Assembly: GCF_029227915.1 (NCBI RefSeq)
Contig: NC_079879.1
Coordinates: 26,478,501 to 26,542,500, forward strand
Source: Hydractinia symbiolongicarpus
Lineage: Eukaryota > Cnidaria > Hydrozoa > Anthoathecata > Hydractiniidae
DNA: 64,000 nucleotides
Direction: 5' to 3'
Shown here: positions 1 through 9,772 of the stretch, piece after piece
Position numbering within the stretch: the stretch's first letter is position 1
Layout of the letters: each line of letters begins with the position of its first letter
Made by a program: the position numbers and the translations under genes
Notes under the pieces: generated by a model
What the model was told of the DNA's origin: nothing
Seen by the model: the letters and a program-made list of their open reading frames with translations, nothing else
Database searches by the model: none

Positions 1-1586
1 TGTCTTTCGGGAAATATATGTATTTATTTGTTTGCTTCTTTGTTTTTAATGTACGTTCAGCCTATGAGATGAACTTAATGTTCTGAAGAAAACTAAATTC
101 AAAGGAATTTATAGAAAAGTAATATTGTTAAAGTATTTTGTATAAGGTGTTCTAATGTGAACACAAATTACTGACATTAGTATTCTATTTTGAAATTAAC
201 ATTATTTTAAAAATTAGAAATTATAATGCGTTGAAGTTAATTATTTCAAACTTACAACTTTCCAGAACTGAAAAATTAACACAATAACAACACCATGACA
301 AAAGAGAATGCACAGATGTAGTAATCGATGACAGCACATGGCAGATTCTACTAGTCTCTTTATTGTTAAAGCATAAAAACTCCTAGTATACATAAATTTG
401 TTTGTTTTTTCTCCTTCCCCAGCCTTAGAAGCCACTCCTACTAGAGATGTGCTAAAATAAGTACACCATCTCATAACTGAAATAGATTATCTGTTCATTC
501 ACAAGACAACACCTTCATAAAAATCATTACAATATTACATTACATACCTCATAGCTTCTTGCCAATCATGTTGAATAACTAATTGACCTAAGTATTTACA
601 CCTTCCACTCATTTCCACACAATTTTATCTTTAACAGAAAATTTATATAATTAACAATAAAACAACAACAGATATCAGATATTCAAATTGTTAACATTAA
701 AAAACTTAAAGTGTTGCAAATAAGGTTAAAAAATATTAAAGATAAAAACCTTCAGTAAATTGAACAAGAGTTTAAGTGCAATCATTTAACTTACAAAAAC
801 GCAAACTAGTTTCCCATTACCTGAAAACTTTATCTTCCAGGAAAAAACAAGTATATATTTCAATTTTTGTTATTTTTCAATGTGCTGATTTTTGAATCTA
901 TATATTTATAACAATTACATATATCACTAAAATTAAATTTTCTAGAACATTTTGTTGTATTTTGAAACAACTAAATCTGGACAGCAAGGAAGTGGTATGG
1001 GAAATGTCCTTTTGGTATGCATAAAATATTTATATAAGAAATATAACAGAGAATGTATCAAACTAAAGTTGTTGTAGTTCGACTTCATGAGGCGCCAACA
1101 AAAGACCTCCTTTCTTAATTCTCACATCAATTGCAATATTGCCCCTAAAGTCAATTTAATAACAGGATAATAATTACAAGGCTGTCATGGAAATTCGCTG
1201 CATGCAAGATCTCCTAATTGCGGTGCTTGTCAAAATAACACCCTAAATCGCACACAATACTAAAGTCCATAAGAATAGAAGTGGCACTTAGCTATACACA
1301 ACGAAAGGACCTGTAGGTGGTAAGAGTGATTAGCAATGATGGGATCTCATTTTCTATAAGGCTTGCAACTAGTGCTCTGTAATAAGTCAAAGCGACAGTT
1401 CATTTTGGGGCAACCTTGGTTCCAGGCCGTTTTGATCAGGCGTAGATGCTAAAGAGAAGGACTTATGGCCAGGCAATTTATGATAAATAGGATAAATACA
1501 TAAATATATTTTCTTTTTCGTTTTTACAGAAAAAATGTACATAAATATATAGCTAGTCAAAAAATGGAGAAAACATATCGTATATA
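1..1586. other. Non-coding, no gene seen
   Basis: AT-rich DNA with only short chance open frames. No domain, splice-flanked exon, RNA gene or clear terminal repeat was recognised. A locally less AT-rich patch around 1080-1480 may be old repeat sequence but matches nothing I know. Confidence 0.5.
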
Positions 1587-2312
1587 AATGTCATCATCAT
1601 TCATCATTCTCGGCTTAACGTCCGTTTTCCATGCTAGCATGGGTTGGACAGGGTATATTAATGACCCTCTTCCAATCTGATCTAGACTGTGTTAGATCTA
1701 AACTTAACTTACTCTGTATCAAGTCTGTCCTTATAACCTCCTGCCAATTCTTTCTCGGTCTGCCTCTGGGCTTTGCCCCAGGAACTATCAAGTCTCTACA
1801 CTTTCTTACCCAATTATCCTCCTCCATTCTTTCCAAGTGCCCCAGCCAATTCAATCTTCTTATCTGGATAACATCTTTAATTCTATGGAGACTTAGCCTG
1901 CTTCTTAGCTCATCTGAACTCTTTCTGTCTCTCAGACTGGCGTTACACATCCACCTAACCATTCTCATATCATTCCATTCTAAACGGTCAAGATCTTCCT
2001 GCTTCACTGCCCATGTCTCACTACCGTACAACATAACACTTCTCACACAGGCCTCATACAACCTACCTTTTACCTCAATTGACAGGACTCTGCAACAAAG
2101 GAAGTAACTCTCTGAACTTTTTCCAAGCAGAACATATCCTGCAAGCAACACTTCTTCCAACACCGCCTTCACTGCCCAACATATCACCTAAGTAACAGAA
2201 GTTCTTAACTATCTCTAACGAGCCACTGTTGTACATTATTAAAGCTGGAAATACTTCATTCTCTATAATCTCACCTTTGCAGCGCTTGCATACAAACTGA
2301 ATGTCATCCCCT
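1587..2312 (-). mobile_element. 5'-truncated non-LTR retrotransposon (LINE), 3' end
   Basis: The minus strand encodes the C-terminal tail of a LINE polyprotein, downstream of the reverse-transcriptase core. Recognisable blocks are VKGRLYEACVRSVMLYGSET, the thumb-like LEWNDMRMVRWMC, RRLNWLGHLERMEED and GAKPRGRPRKNWQEVI, which are typical of many animal LINE C-termini. Upstream, about 2100-2310, the frame continues as a CKRC region and VKNFCYLGDMLGSEGG, but in a different frame from the 190-codon downstream part, so there is at least one frameshift near 2100. The 3' end runs into an ATG/ATGA-rich simple tail at about 1587-1612, a common LINE terminus. The 5' side stops abruptly near 2312, consistent with truncated target-primed insertion. 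Clade is not resolved. Confidence 0.8.
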
Positions 2313-2317
2313 AACCT

Positions 2318-2455
2318 TATATAAATGTAAATTTATATGTAAATCATGATGTAAATCATGATGTAAATACATCATGATGTAAATCATGTAAATCATGATG
2401 TAAATCATGTAATTTAAATGTAAATCATTATATAACCTTATATAAATGTAAATCA
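2318..2455. repeat. Tandem ATGTAAATCATG-type repeat (probable LINE 3' tail)
   Basis: Repeated blocks of ATGTAAATCATG and its reverse complement alternate here. Read on the minus strand they follow the 3' UTR of the LINE remnant at 2460-3684, so they are probably that element's microsatellite tail, which abuts the truncated end of the neighbouring LINE. The open frame across them is low complexity, not a gene. Confidence 0.55.
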
Positions 2456-2459
2456 AGAA

Positions 2460-3684
2460 AGTTGTTGGCAGATGAGGGAAAACCCATGAAAATAGCAAAT
2501 AAAGCTAATGGAATCATAGGAACCAGTTGTTTGTTGTTAAGAAATTTTATCTTTAAAAATAATCTAAAAGATCAGACACATAACATCATATGGCTGGATG
2601 ACAGAGAGACAAAGTAAAAGAGTAAAGATAAGAATAATATAGAAAGAGAAAGATAAAGATAAAAAGGAAAAAGACGAAAAAAGATAAGATGCAAGATTGG
2701 AGAGTTTGTGGAATGTGAAACAGAGTTACCGGTATTAGGTATAAAAAATGGAACCAACGGGATATGTTCATAAGCGACAAAGAGATTGCATAAATTTTAG
2801 ATGAAACGGTTGTCACAATGGTTTGTGGGTGGAATGCAATTTGGTCGAGTGATTTTTTGAAACTTTTGTCTAAGTTAACTAATTATGGCAACAATTTTTG
2901 TTCTTGATATCTCTAATTTCATTTTTATAGATTTTGTGAAGTGGTCATGATTATTTCCAATGGGTTTCCAAAAGTTCTTAAAATAAGATGGTGTTGTACC
3001 TCTTTGTTGATCAAACGCAAGTAGACAGTTTTTTAGTTTCAGTCCTCTGTAAATTGGCAATATTCTTGCACTTATATAAAGTGGCTGGACAGACTCGCAG
3101 ATTCCCTTGCAATGAATAATTCTAATTGCCTTGTTTTGAAGTTTAAAATTTTTGTCTAGGAACTCATTTTTTACATCACCCCAGGATTAAAAACTATGTC
3201 CAATATGAGAATCAAATAGAGCGTAGTAAACTAAGAGAAGTGTCTCGTAGTTTACAAAATGTCTTAATTTCGGCAGGATTCCAGTTGCTCGTGCAAGCCT
3301 CTGGATCAATAAAGTTATATGACCATTCCAACTTAGTTGTTCGTCGAGAATCATATCAAGATAGAGTACTTCTTCTAAAAGATGTAAGCGTTGACCACTA
3401 AGCCTAAAATTTAAACGTTTATTCACAGTTTTATTTTTGTTTCTGAATAGAATAAGTTCTGTTTTGGCTACATTCAGAGATATTGTGTTGACTATTAGCC
3501 AATGTAGTAGTAATTTCAAGTCCTCATTAACTTGCTTATTAAGAGTTTTCGAAGATTTGCCGCAACATTGCATGCTAGTGTCATGCGCAAATTGAAATGT
3601 ACTAGAATGTTTGATTGCATTATGTAGGTCGTTAATGTAAATAATAAACAGTAGTGGACCCAGCACTGAACCCTGCTGTACCCT
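2460..3684 (-). mobile_element. LINE reverse-transcriptase remnant, C-terminal half
   Basis: The minus strand carries RT palm/thumb sequence. RVQQGSVLGPLLFIIYINDL (normally GVPQGSVLGPLLF) precedes QFAHDTSM, where the catalytic Y/FADD box has become FAHD, so the active site is lost. SLNVAKTELILF, a degraded YLG-type motif (YLDMILDEQLSWNGHI) and YYALFDSHIGHSF follow. An in-frame TAA near 3187 then interrupts a continuation (SWGDVKNEF, NKAIRIIHCKGI, LPIYRGLKLKN) that runs to about 2875. The N-terminal half of the same RT lies at 8480-9149, separated by the 3685-8479 element. About 90 residues expected between the two halves, including the first catalytic Asp region, are absent. Confidence 0.8.
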
Positions 3685-3690
3685 GGTAAT

Positions 3691-4060
3691 GCGTTCTGGC
3701 TTCAAATGTGGATTATATGGTTTCAAACCGGTTTATCCACATTGAAGCCAGATATGAAAAAAAATGATGTGGCTTCAATGTGGTTTATTTCTGGCTTTAT
3801 AATTTCTGAAAATATATAAACTGGCTTCAAATTAGATTCTTCTGGCTTCAAAAGATTGAAAAATGTATGAACTGGCTTCAAGGTGGATTCTTATGGTTTT
3901 AAGAATTTTCAAGGGTTTCTAAATGTGGCTTCAAATTGGTTTCTTTGGGCTTTGAGAATTTTGAACTCTCAAATTGGATTGGTTTAAGAAAATGTTGAAA
4001 TTTAAAGCCAAAAGAAACCAAAAATAAACCAATGGCCAAAATTTGGATTTCACTAGATTT
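3691..4060. repeat. Left subterminal CTGGCTTCAA array
   Basis: About ten variants of CTGGCTTCAA(A/T)T with interspersed AAACCGGTTTAT lie in direct orientation. Near 4000-4035 the orientation flips (AAAGCCAAAAGAAACC). This is the mirror of the array at 7930-8479 and probably represents transposase-binding subterminal repeats of the 3685-8479 element. Confidence 0.7.
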
Positions 4061-4437
4061 CGAGATATTTTCAAGGCGAGATTGATATTAAATTATTTGT
4101 ACTTGATGAAACAACCTATATAGGACAGAAAATCCACTTTTTACAAGAATAAAAATAAAAAATAACATTCTGACACAAAAAAATAAATGTCTCCTACTAG
4201 ATCCTTTTCTTTTATCCTCATAAATTCATATTCATATAAAGGTAATTACAATTGCCAGTACTTTTAACTGTTTTTTCAATCTCCTCTAACAATGTTCGGT
4301 ATGCGTGCAACACATAGAAACTCTTCATTGCCGCTAATTAGGAATAATTTTCTTTGATATTTTTTGCATTCCCAACAACTACACTATGACAAAATATAAA
4401 GAAAAGAATATATAGCTACAGTAGCTCCAGAATTACA

Positions 4438-4749
4438 TTACAAGCAGAAGACAAAATAAACAATTTTTGCATTCAAATAGAACACACCATACCTTTCCTC
4501 CTGCACCCTCATTAACTGACTACACTTGTACATTGGCAAAACAGACCAGTCATTAATTCTTTTCAGTGGATGTCCAACATAAAGCACCATGTTTTTCGTT
4601 TCAACATAAATAAAATAATGCAGTATCATCAAAGAAACATCACTATTTTCATTGACAACTGCAGCAAAGTTTATTGTCTTTTTGCTTCTTTTATACTCAG
4701 TACAGGTGTATGATATGTTTTTCATTTTTAGACAGAGATATTTTTTCAA
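4438..4749 (-). other. Unrecognised 103-codon open frame in the BEN element
   Basis: An open frame of 103 codons on the minus strand. It has a pattern sometimes seen at the C-terminal tail of animal transposon proteins: a conserved basic stretch (YKRSKKTINFAAVVNE), a hydrophobic middle, and VLPMYKCSQLMRV. I do not recognise a named domain. It may be the last exon of a decayed transposase of the surrounding element, or chance. Confidence 0.3.
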
Positions 4750-5525
4750 AATATCCGTTACTGTTATATTGAATCGCTTGAGTAAATTAGTAGTTGCGTT
4801 GGAAGACGGAACGGCTTGAGAACGACCACCAAAGCAACACCAATCGAGAGTTCAAGCCAAGCTTTGATATCTAGTAAATGCAATAAATGTGAGTTTTTAA
4901 CTTATTTATAAAGGTTCCTTCAATTTCCAATCAAAAATGATAATTTTATTTTTTTATATATACTTTCTTGAATGAAGCAATGGACCCAAAAAGTCTTTGA
5001 CCACCTGACTAGTTCCAGACGAATCATTGATTCTATGAATATTCTTCAGACCATTCAATGAAATTAAAATCTGAATAAAAAACAATTTATTAATGCCCAA
5101 ATTTCTGACAGCATTTGGGGTAAAGTGTTCTTTTTCATTTTTTCAAAACTTTTGGAATATGTATTTGAAACCAAGCGCTGCAACTCAGTGTATTTGTGAC
5201 CCATACCAACTTCCATTGCTCCAATAATATTTGTAGAGAACAACAAAGAAGCGAAAAAAAGATTACTTGAGTTGGTTCCACCAATTAATAATATAACTGC
5301 TTCCTCTGCAAGTGAGAAATCCAGCAGGAAACAATTGAAGGGAAAAATAATTCAAGGTAATGCTTATTTTCATACGGGGGAAAGAAGACGAATTCAGTCA
5401 CGCATCCTCCTATATGTGGCATCAATTATCATGTGATATGTTCTTTGCTTCTCGAGGTTTAAAGTGTTAATGGGATGAGGAAACCTCTGATATCCAACGA
5501 TTCATATAAGACATTATCTTTTTAG

Positions 5526-7027
5526 ATGATGATAGTGATGGATATATGGCTTCAGAAAAAAATTTAGTAATTTCTCCACTTTAAAAACATATCTAAAAAT
5601 TGCTAGATTCGAAAATGCTTCAGGTGTCATTTTCAATTGAGACAGCTGAAGCTGACAAATCAGAAACAGCAAAAAAAAGTGACAAAGGAGAAAGCAAAGA
5701 AAGTGAAAAAAGACTCTATTGAAACATCAATTGTGGAGAATTTGGTAATTAATTTCTTTACTTCAAAAGCATTTTAGATCAAAATAAGGGACCCATTTAC
5801 TTTGCCAACAAGTATGTATTTACAATTTCACAATCAATATACATCATTAGTTACATCAATTTTACAATCATTATCGTCTTGTGTCATTTCAATATATCAA
5901 TTCTCTAATAATTAGCTCTTAACAATTTTTCTCTCCATAGTTGGAGATTCTGGTAGTGAATCTTACTTCCCAATTACACTTCCTAATGTGGAGAAAACTC
6001 CACCTCATTCAAAAACAATCAAGGTTTTCAAGGAATGAATACGTAAAAGTCCTCGAAATAAGCTAATAACACAACCAGCTTATTCATCAAGTACTATCGT
6101 TCAGCCAAGTACAAGCATTAGTACCCACAATGTGAAAAATGCATCTACTCCACTTGACATTGAGCCAACCAACAAAACGTTTATGACACCAAAGCAACCA
6201 AAGCAAAATGCCTTCTCTACACCAAATAATAATGAGTACACAAATGTGCAACCTTTTAACTTTACCCAACAACACCAAGGCATGTTTGTGCATCAACCGC
6301 AACCATCTAGCTACTTAAATACGTGCTACGTGCGATCTCGACAACTCGAACTGCTACAACAAGCTCACTTCTTAGTGAGTCCTTAAATTTGGTGAATAAC
6401 TTTGGCAGCAGATATGAAGAATCTGATTTCGAAATCACACCAACAATGGAATCTCATGATGATTCACCAATGCAAATGTTGGCACAGCGTGTTAGTAATC
6501 TTGAAAGGACATGCACACGTTTGGGACAATTATTTTCTCAATTAAGTGAAATGGTTCGCAGTGGCTCCAACCAGGAGGAAGTAAATTCTGATTGATTTCT
6601 TGTAATTGTTCCAGTGCTAAACAAAGAATAATACAATTAGAAAATGTAAAACTTTTTTCAATTTTTTCAGGATGGCAAAGTAAACAACGAATCGACATCT
6701 AAAGAAAAGGATTTGATAGGGTATAATATTTTTTTTATTTATTATATAATTATGTTGCTTGAAAAACCAAAATATATATATATAACGTCAAACCAATCTT
6801 GTGTCATCGATTATGTTCAGTGATTCAATTAATTTTTAAAAACATTTATCTATGGTCGCCAAAAATGCTGCTGATGCCAGACAGGCAATACGTGAACTAG
6901 CCTCTGAAATATTTACAGCAGATGAATTGTTAAATTGCTCTGTCATAGGTAGAGGCTACAGAATACAGAAGGGAAAGGAAGTTGGAAGATCTAGTCTGCC
7001 TCCATACAAATTGGAAATTTTGTACAG
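5526..7027 (+). pseudogene. BEN-domain protein gene carried by transposon (partial, frameshifted)
   Basis: Several plus-strand segments look like exons of one protein. DDDSDGYMASEKN follows a TTTTTAG acceptor near 5526, then comes a Lys/Glu-rich stretch (5640-5720). GDSGSESYFPITLPNVEKTP starts near 5942 after an AG. A Gln/Asn/Thr-rich region (6120-6320) shifts frame around 6330 into a coiled-coil-like segment, MQMLAQRVSNLERTCTRLGQ. Next is DGKVNNESTSKEKD after a TTTTTTCAG acceptor at 6670. The last exon (about 6853-7026) encodes RQAIRELASEIFTADELLNC, then SVIGRG and LPPYKLEILYS, a BEN domain truncated by a good GTAAGT donor at 7027. BEN domains bind DNA or proteins in chromatin factors and recur in transposon cargo. 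The start is unclear and the frameshift suggests decay. Confidence 0.55.
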
Positions 7028-7203
7028 TAAGTCTTACTAAATTCATTATGAAGAAACTTTATTCTGGAATTCTTTTCTGTTCTTTATTCTGTTTATTTGG
7101 AAACAACATAGGACTTTGATAATTTATTTCATATTCCATAGCTTTTATTTTTAACATTGTATTTAATAACGTATTACTGATCATATTTTATTCAACATAT
7201 CGC

Positions 7204-7354
7204 CAGACCTGGAAAATATGACTGTCAACTGTTTTCTGTTGAACTGAGTGTTTCTGTCATATGATATTGTTTCCACACAGTACAAATTTAAACCAAAAAA
7301 AGTGCTGTCATTCTCATAAACTCTAAACCAAAGTCAAGCAAATTTCCAGGTCTG
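7204..7354. mobile_element. 151-bp MITE-like element with CAGACCTGGAAA termini
   Basis: It begins CAGACCTGGAAAAT and ends ATTTCCAGGTCTG, a 12-13-bp terminal inverted repeat enclosing non-coding AT-rich sequence. CAG-type ends resemble hAT MITEs, but I see no matching 8-bp flanking duplication. It lies inside the 3685-8479 element, downstream of the BEN exon. Confidence 0.5.
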
Positions 7355-7929
7355 ATTGTATTTTATATTTTATCATTGTATAACATATTGATCTTAAGCA
7401 TAGCTAATTTCATGTATAGTTCTACTTTTAAAAAAGAAAACTTATGGACATAGTTCGTTCTTCTAGTGTATTTATTTAACATATTTGAGTGCTATTTTAA
7501 CACTAATTATAGGAAATTTATTACTAAATACTAACAATTTTTAAAACAGAAAAATAGTTATAGACATAGTACTTAAGCAGGGATGAATTTTGTAACATTT
7601 GAAAATTGTTTCAACAAGAATAATCCCTTCAAAGTATTCAAGAGTTGAACACTACTTGTCTTTTATATTATCTTATATAACATTTATTTCACTGGTAAAA
7701 AGAAAAAGAATTAAAGTTACTTTAAAACTGTTTTTATATTTGATTTTAGTGTGGAGAGAACAGTAGTCTTGTTTGTGCATGATTAATAACTTTTTATATT
7801 ACATCATTTAATACTTACATATTCAAAAACATCATTCTGGTAATAGCTTTAAAAAATCTGAGGTTCAGCATAACTGATTCTTTTGTTTATCTAATTAGCG
7901 CACAAATATTAGAACTCTTGCTACCCCAA

Positions 7930-8479
7930 ATTTAATTGGAAGTCAGTTTAAATGAACCAGTAAACTATATCAAAATATTGCTCTGACTTGGTATCCTTGG
8001 CAACTACATGGCAAAATCCAATTTAATGCCAGTTTTTTATGAACCAATCAAATTTATCTGAATGTAACTTCATTCTGACTTTGTATCCTAGGCAACTAAG
8101 CCACAAAATCAAATTTGAAGCCAGTTTTTATGAACCAATCAAATCTTCACCCTGGCTTCACTCTGGTTTGGTATTCTACACAACTAAGCCAAAAAAATCC
8201 GGTTTGAAACCAGTTTTTATGAACCAATCAAGTTTATCTAAATGTGGCTTCAATCTGGCTTCAGTGGTTTGGTTTCTAAGACAACCAAACCATGTAAACC
8301 AGTTTAAAGCCAGTATTTTCATTTTTTTTAATTCAGCTTATTTCTGGCTTCAAAGTGGCTTCTAGAAACCATATAAACCGGTTTATTTACTCAGCTGGTT
8401 TTAAACCGGTTTATGTGAATTACTGCAGCCAGAAATAAACTGGTTTTAAACCGGATTGAAGCCAGAATGCATAATTACC
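7930..8479. repeat. Right subterminal array with about 90-bp tandem units
   Basis: The phrase CCAGTTTTTATGAACCAATC recurs at 8029, 8121 and 8210, with a degenerate copy at 7943, giving a period near 90 bp. Each unit also contains a CTGGCTTCAA- or GAAGCCAG-type block. Further AAACCGG units run to the element end at 8479. The 108-codon open frame over 8039-8365 simply translates this repeat. Confidence 0.7.
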
Positions 8480-8627
8480 GTATGGTTAGTACTGTGTCCC
8501 TCTGAAACCAAACTGTTTTTCAAAGAAAGAATCAGTTGCTTCTAGAAAGTTGAGCAATCTTTTATGTAATAACTTTTCAAAAATCTTACTTAATGTTTGA
8601 TAATAACGATATTGGTCATAAGGTCGT
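8480..8627 (-). mobile_element. LINE RT remnant, N-terminal fingers segment
   Basis: Minus-strand translation gives YDQYRYYQTLSKIFEKLLHK, then RLLNFLEATDSFFEKQFGFR, the RT block normally written YRPISLLS..KIFEKLI..FGFR. After FGFR a 1-nt frame change leads to STNH, and then the 3685-8479 element begins. This joins, across that element, to the RT part at 2460-3684. Confidence 0.8.
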
Positions 8628-9005
8628 CATCAAAAATATGTTGTGTTCGCGTCCTCCGACCCACTTTTGCTAATAAAAACCTGAGTCGGTAAGTCGGAAA
8701 AAGACCAGGAAAAAATTTCGCGAAATATTTTTCAAAAATAATTTTTTTTTCGCCAGAACTAATTTTTGCAAAATTGACAAATATTCGTGAAAATTAATTT
8801 TGGTAAAAATTAATTCCTTTAGGGCACTCCTGTGGCTACTGACAGTTTACAGGGCGGCGAAAAATGGTCTACAAACGATGTTGAGTGGTGCTATACTGTC
8901 TTGGCCCTGGGAATGAATTTGCTTGCTGGGAAAAAATACGCCTGACCACCCGACCGACTCATTTTTGCAGGGTCTTCAGGACGCTAACACAACATATTTT
9001 TGATG
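8628..9005. mobile_element. 378-bp TIR element inserted in the LINE
   Basis: The left end CATCAAAAATATGTTGTGTT continues as CGCGTCCT. The right end, reverse-complemented, is CATCAAAAATATGTTGTGTT continuing as AGCGTCCT, so the TIR is about 28 bp with one mismatch. The interior has palindromic AAAATTTCGCGAAATATTTTTC-type sequence (8710-8740) and no coding capacity. It interrupts the LINE RT between the segments at 8480-8627 and 9006-9149. Confidence 0.7.
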
Positions 9006-9149
9006 GTAGCCTAATTACCTAGTTTAGATTTTTTTGTGGATGCTTTTTTAAGCATGATGGAAAAATACCTGTGTTTAAACATTCATTTATGATTTTAGAG
9101 AGGATATCACAAAAGGTTGGCGCTATTATTTTCAAAGCTCTTTGTCAGT
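9006..9149 (-). mobile_element. LINE RT remnant, segment upstream of the fingers
   Basis: Minus-strand translation gives LCDILSKIINECLNTGIFPS followed by CLKKH. This is the RT-upstream block that in intact LINEs precedes the YRPISLLS motif. It is the 5'-most recognisable part of the LINE also represented at 8480-8627 and 2460-3684. It stops at the AATTAGG-rich element that starts at 9150. Confidence 0.65.
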
Positions 9150-9772
9150 CAGGGTAACGACTTAATTAGGTGACGGTAGGCTAATTAGGGCATACCACCT
9201 ATTTGGGGACTCATTGTAGCGTAGTTAGGCAATATGTAACCTAGTTAAGACATTACAATATTTAATGGCTTTTCACACATTCCTAAGAAAAAATCGCAAA
9301 AAATCTTTGTTCAGAATGGATAGTCTACGCGACCATGATTCCAAAATTGTCACTTGTGCCTCGATATGTTTGCGCAACTAAGAAATATGTTAAAACGAAA
9401 TATATAACCTAATTAGGTTAAGTATCGCCTATTTAGGTGACGTTTTCGTCCGCCATATTTATTTTTTCCCTGCAGCGTGAATGGCTGAAATCCATCCATT
9501 TAAAACAACAAATAGTGCCACAAGAGGTTTGGGCCATAAGGTACCAATGCACGATGCAAATAAGACGATAATTGGCAAAATTATCTGCAAAGTGGACAGA
9601 TTTGATTCACATAAAAATTCTAGTGCGAAACGCAATGATTTCAACGTATTTACAACAGAAAGTTTTCCTTCGCCTAGTTAGACTACGGGTAGCCTAATTA
9701 AACTACATTATGTCGCCTAACTAAACGACTCGCCTAATTAGGTCATGCTGCCTAATTAGGTGTTTACCCCTG
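9150..9772. mobile_element. 623-bp TIR element with CCTAATTAGG arrays
   Basis: The left end is CAGGGTAACGACTTAATTAGG. The right end, reverse-complemented, is CAGGGGTAAACACCTAATTAG. Both flanks are filled with short palindromic CCTAATTAGG and CCTAGTTAGG units (9165-9250 and 9670-9760). CAGGG ends are hAT-like, but no clean 8-bp target duplication is evident. The middle has a 66-codon open frame (9481-9681) that I cannot assign to any family. Confidence 0.6.

Larger units (their letters stand above)
3685..8479. mobile_element. 4.8-kb TIR element with BEN-domain gene, superfamily unresolved
   Basis: The two ends are inverted copies. The left reads GGTAATGCGTTCTGGCTTCAA; the right, reverse-complemented, reads GGTAATTATGCATTCTGGCTT, differing by a small indel. 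Inward of each end lies a long array of CTGGCTTCAA and AAACCGGTTTAT units, in opposite orientation at the two ends. The element splits a LINE RT gene, which fixes its borders to within a few bases, although about 90 LINE codons are also missing at the junction and no clean target duplication is visible. Cargo includes a BEN-domain gene (plus strand) and a separate minus-strand open frame at 4438-4749. I recognise no transposase core, so this copy is probably non-autonomous or decayed. Many subterminal repeats plus short TIRs resemble EnSpm/CACTA organisation, but the termini are not CACTA. Confidence 0.6.

Noticed and set aside
1631-2107. 158-codon plus-strand frame
   Set aside because: Shadow of the LINE tail on the minus strand, which carries the recognisable motifs.
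6087-6302. Minus-strand frames opposite the BEN gene
   Set aside because: Antisense shadows of the Gln/Asn-rich plus-strand segment.
7204-7354. hAT assignment of the CAGACCTGG MITE
   Set aside because: CAG ends fit, but no 8-bp flanking duplication is visible, so only MITE-like is claimed.
8039-8365. 108-codon repetitive frame
   Set aside because: Translation of the 90-bp tandem subterminal repeat.
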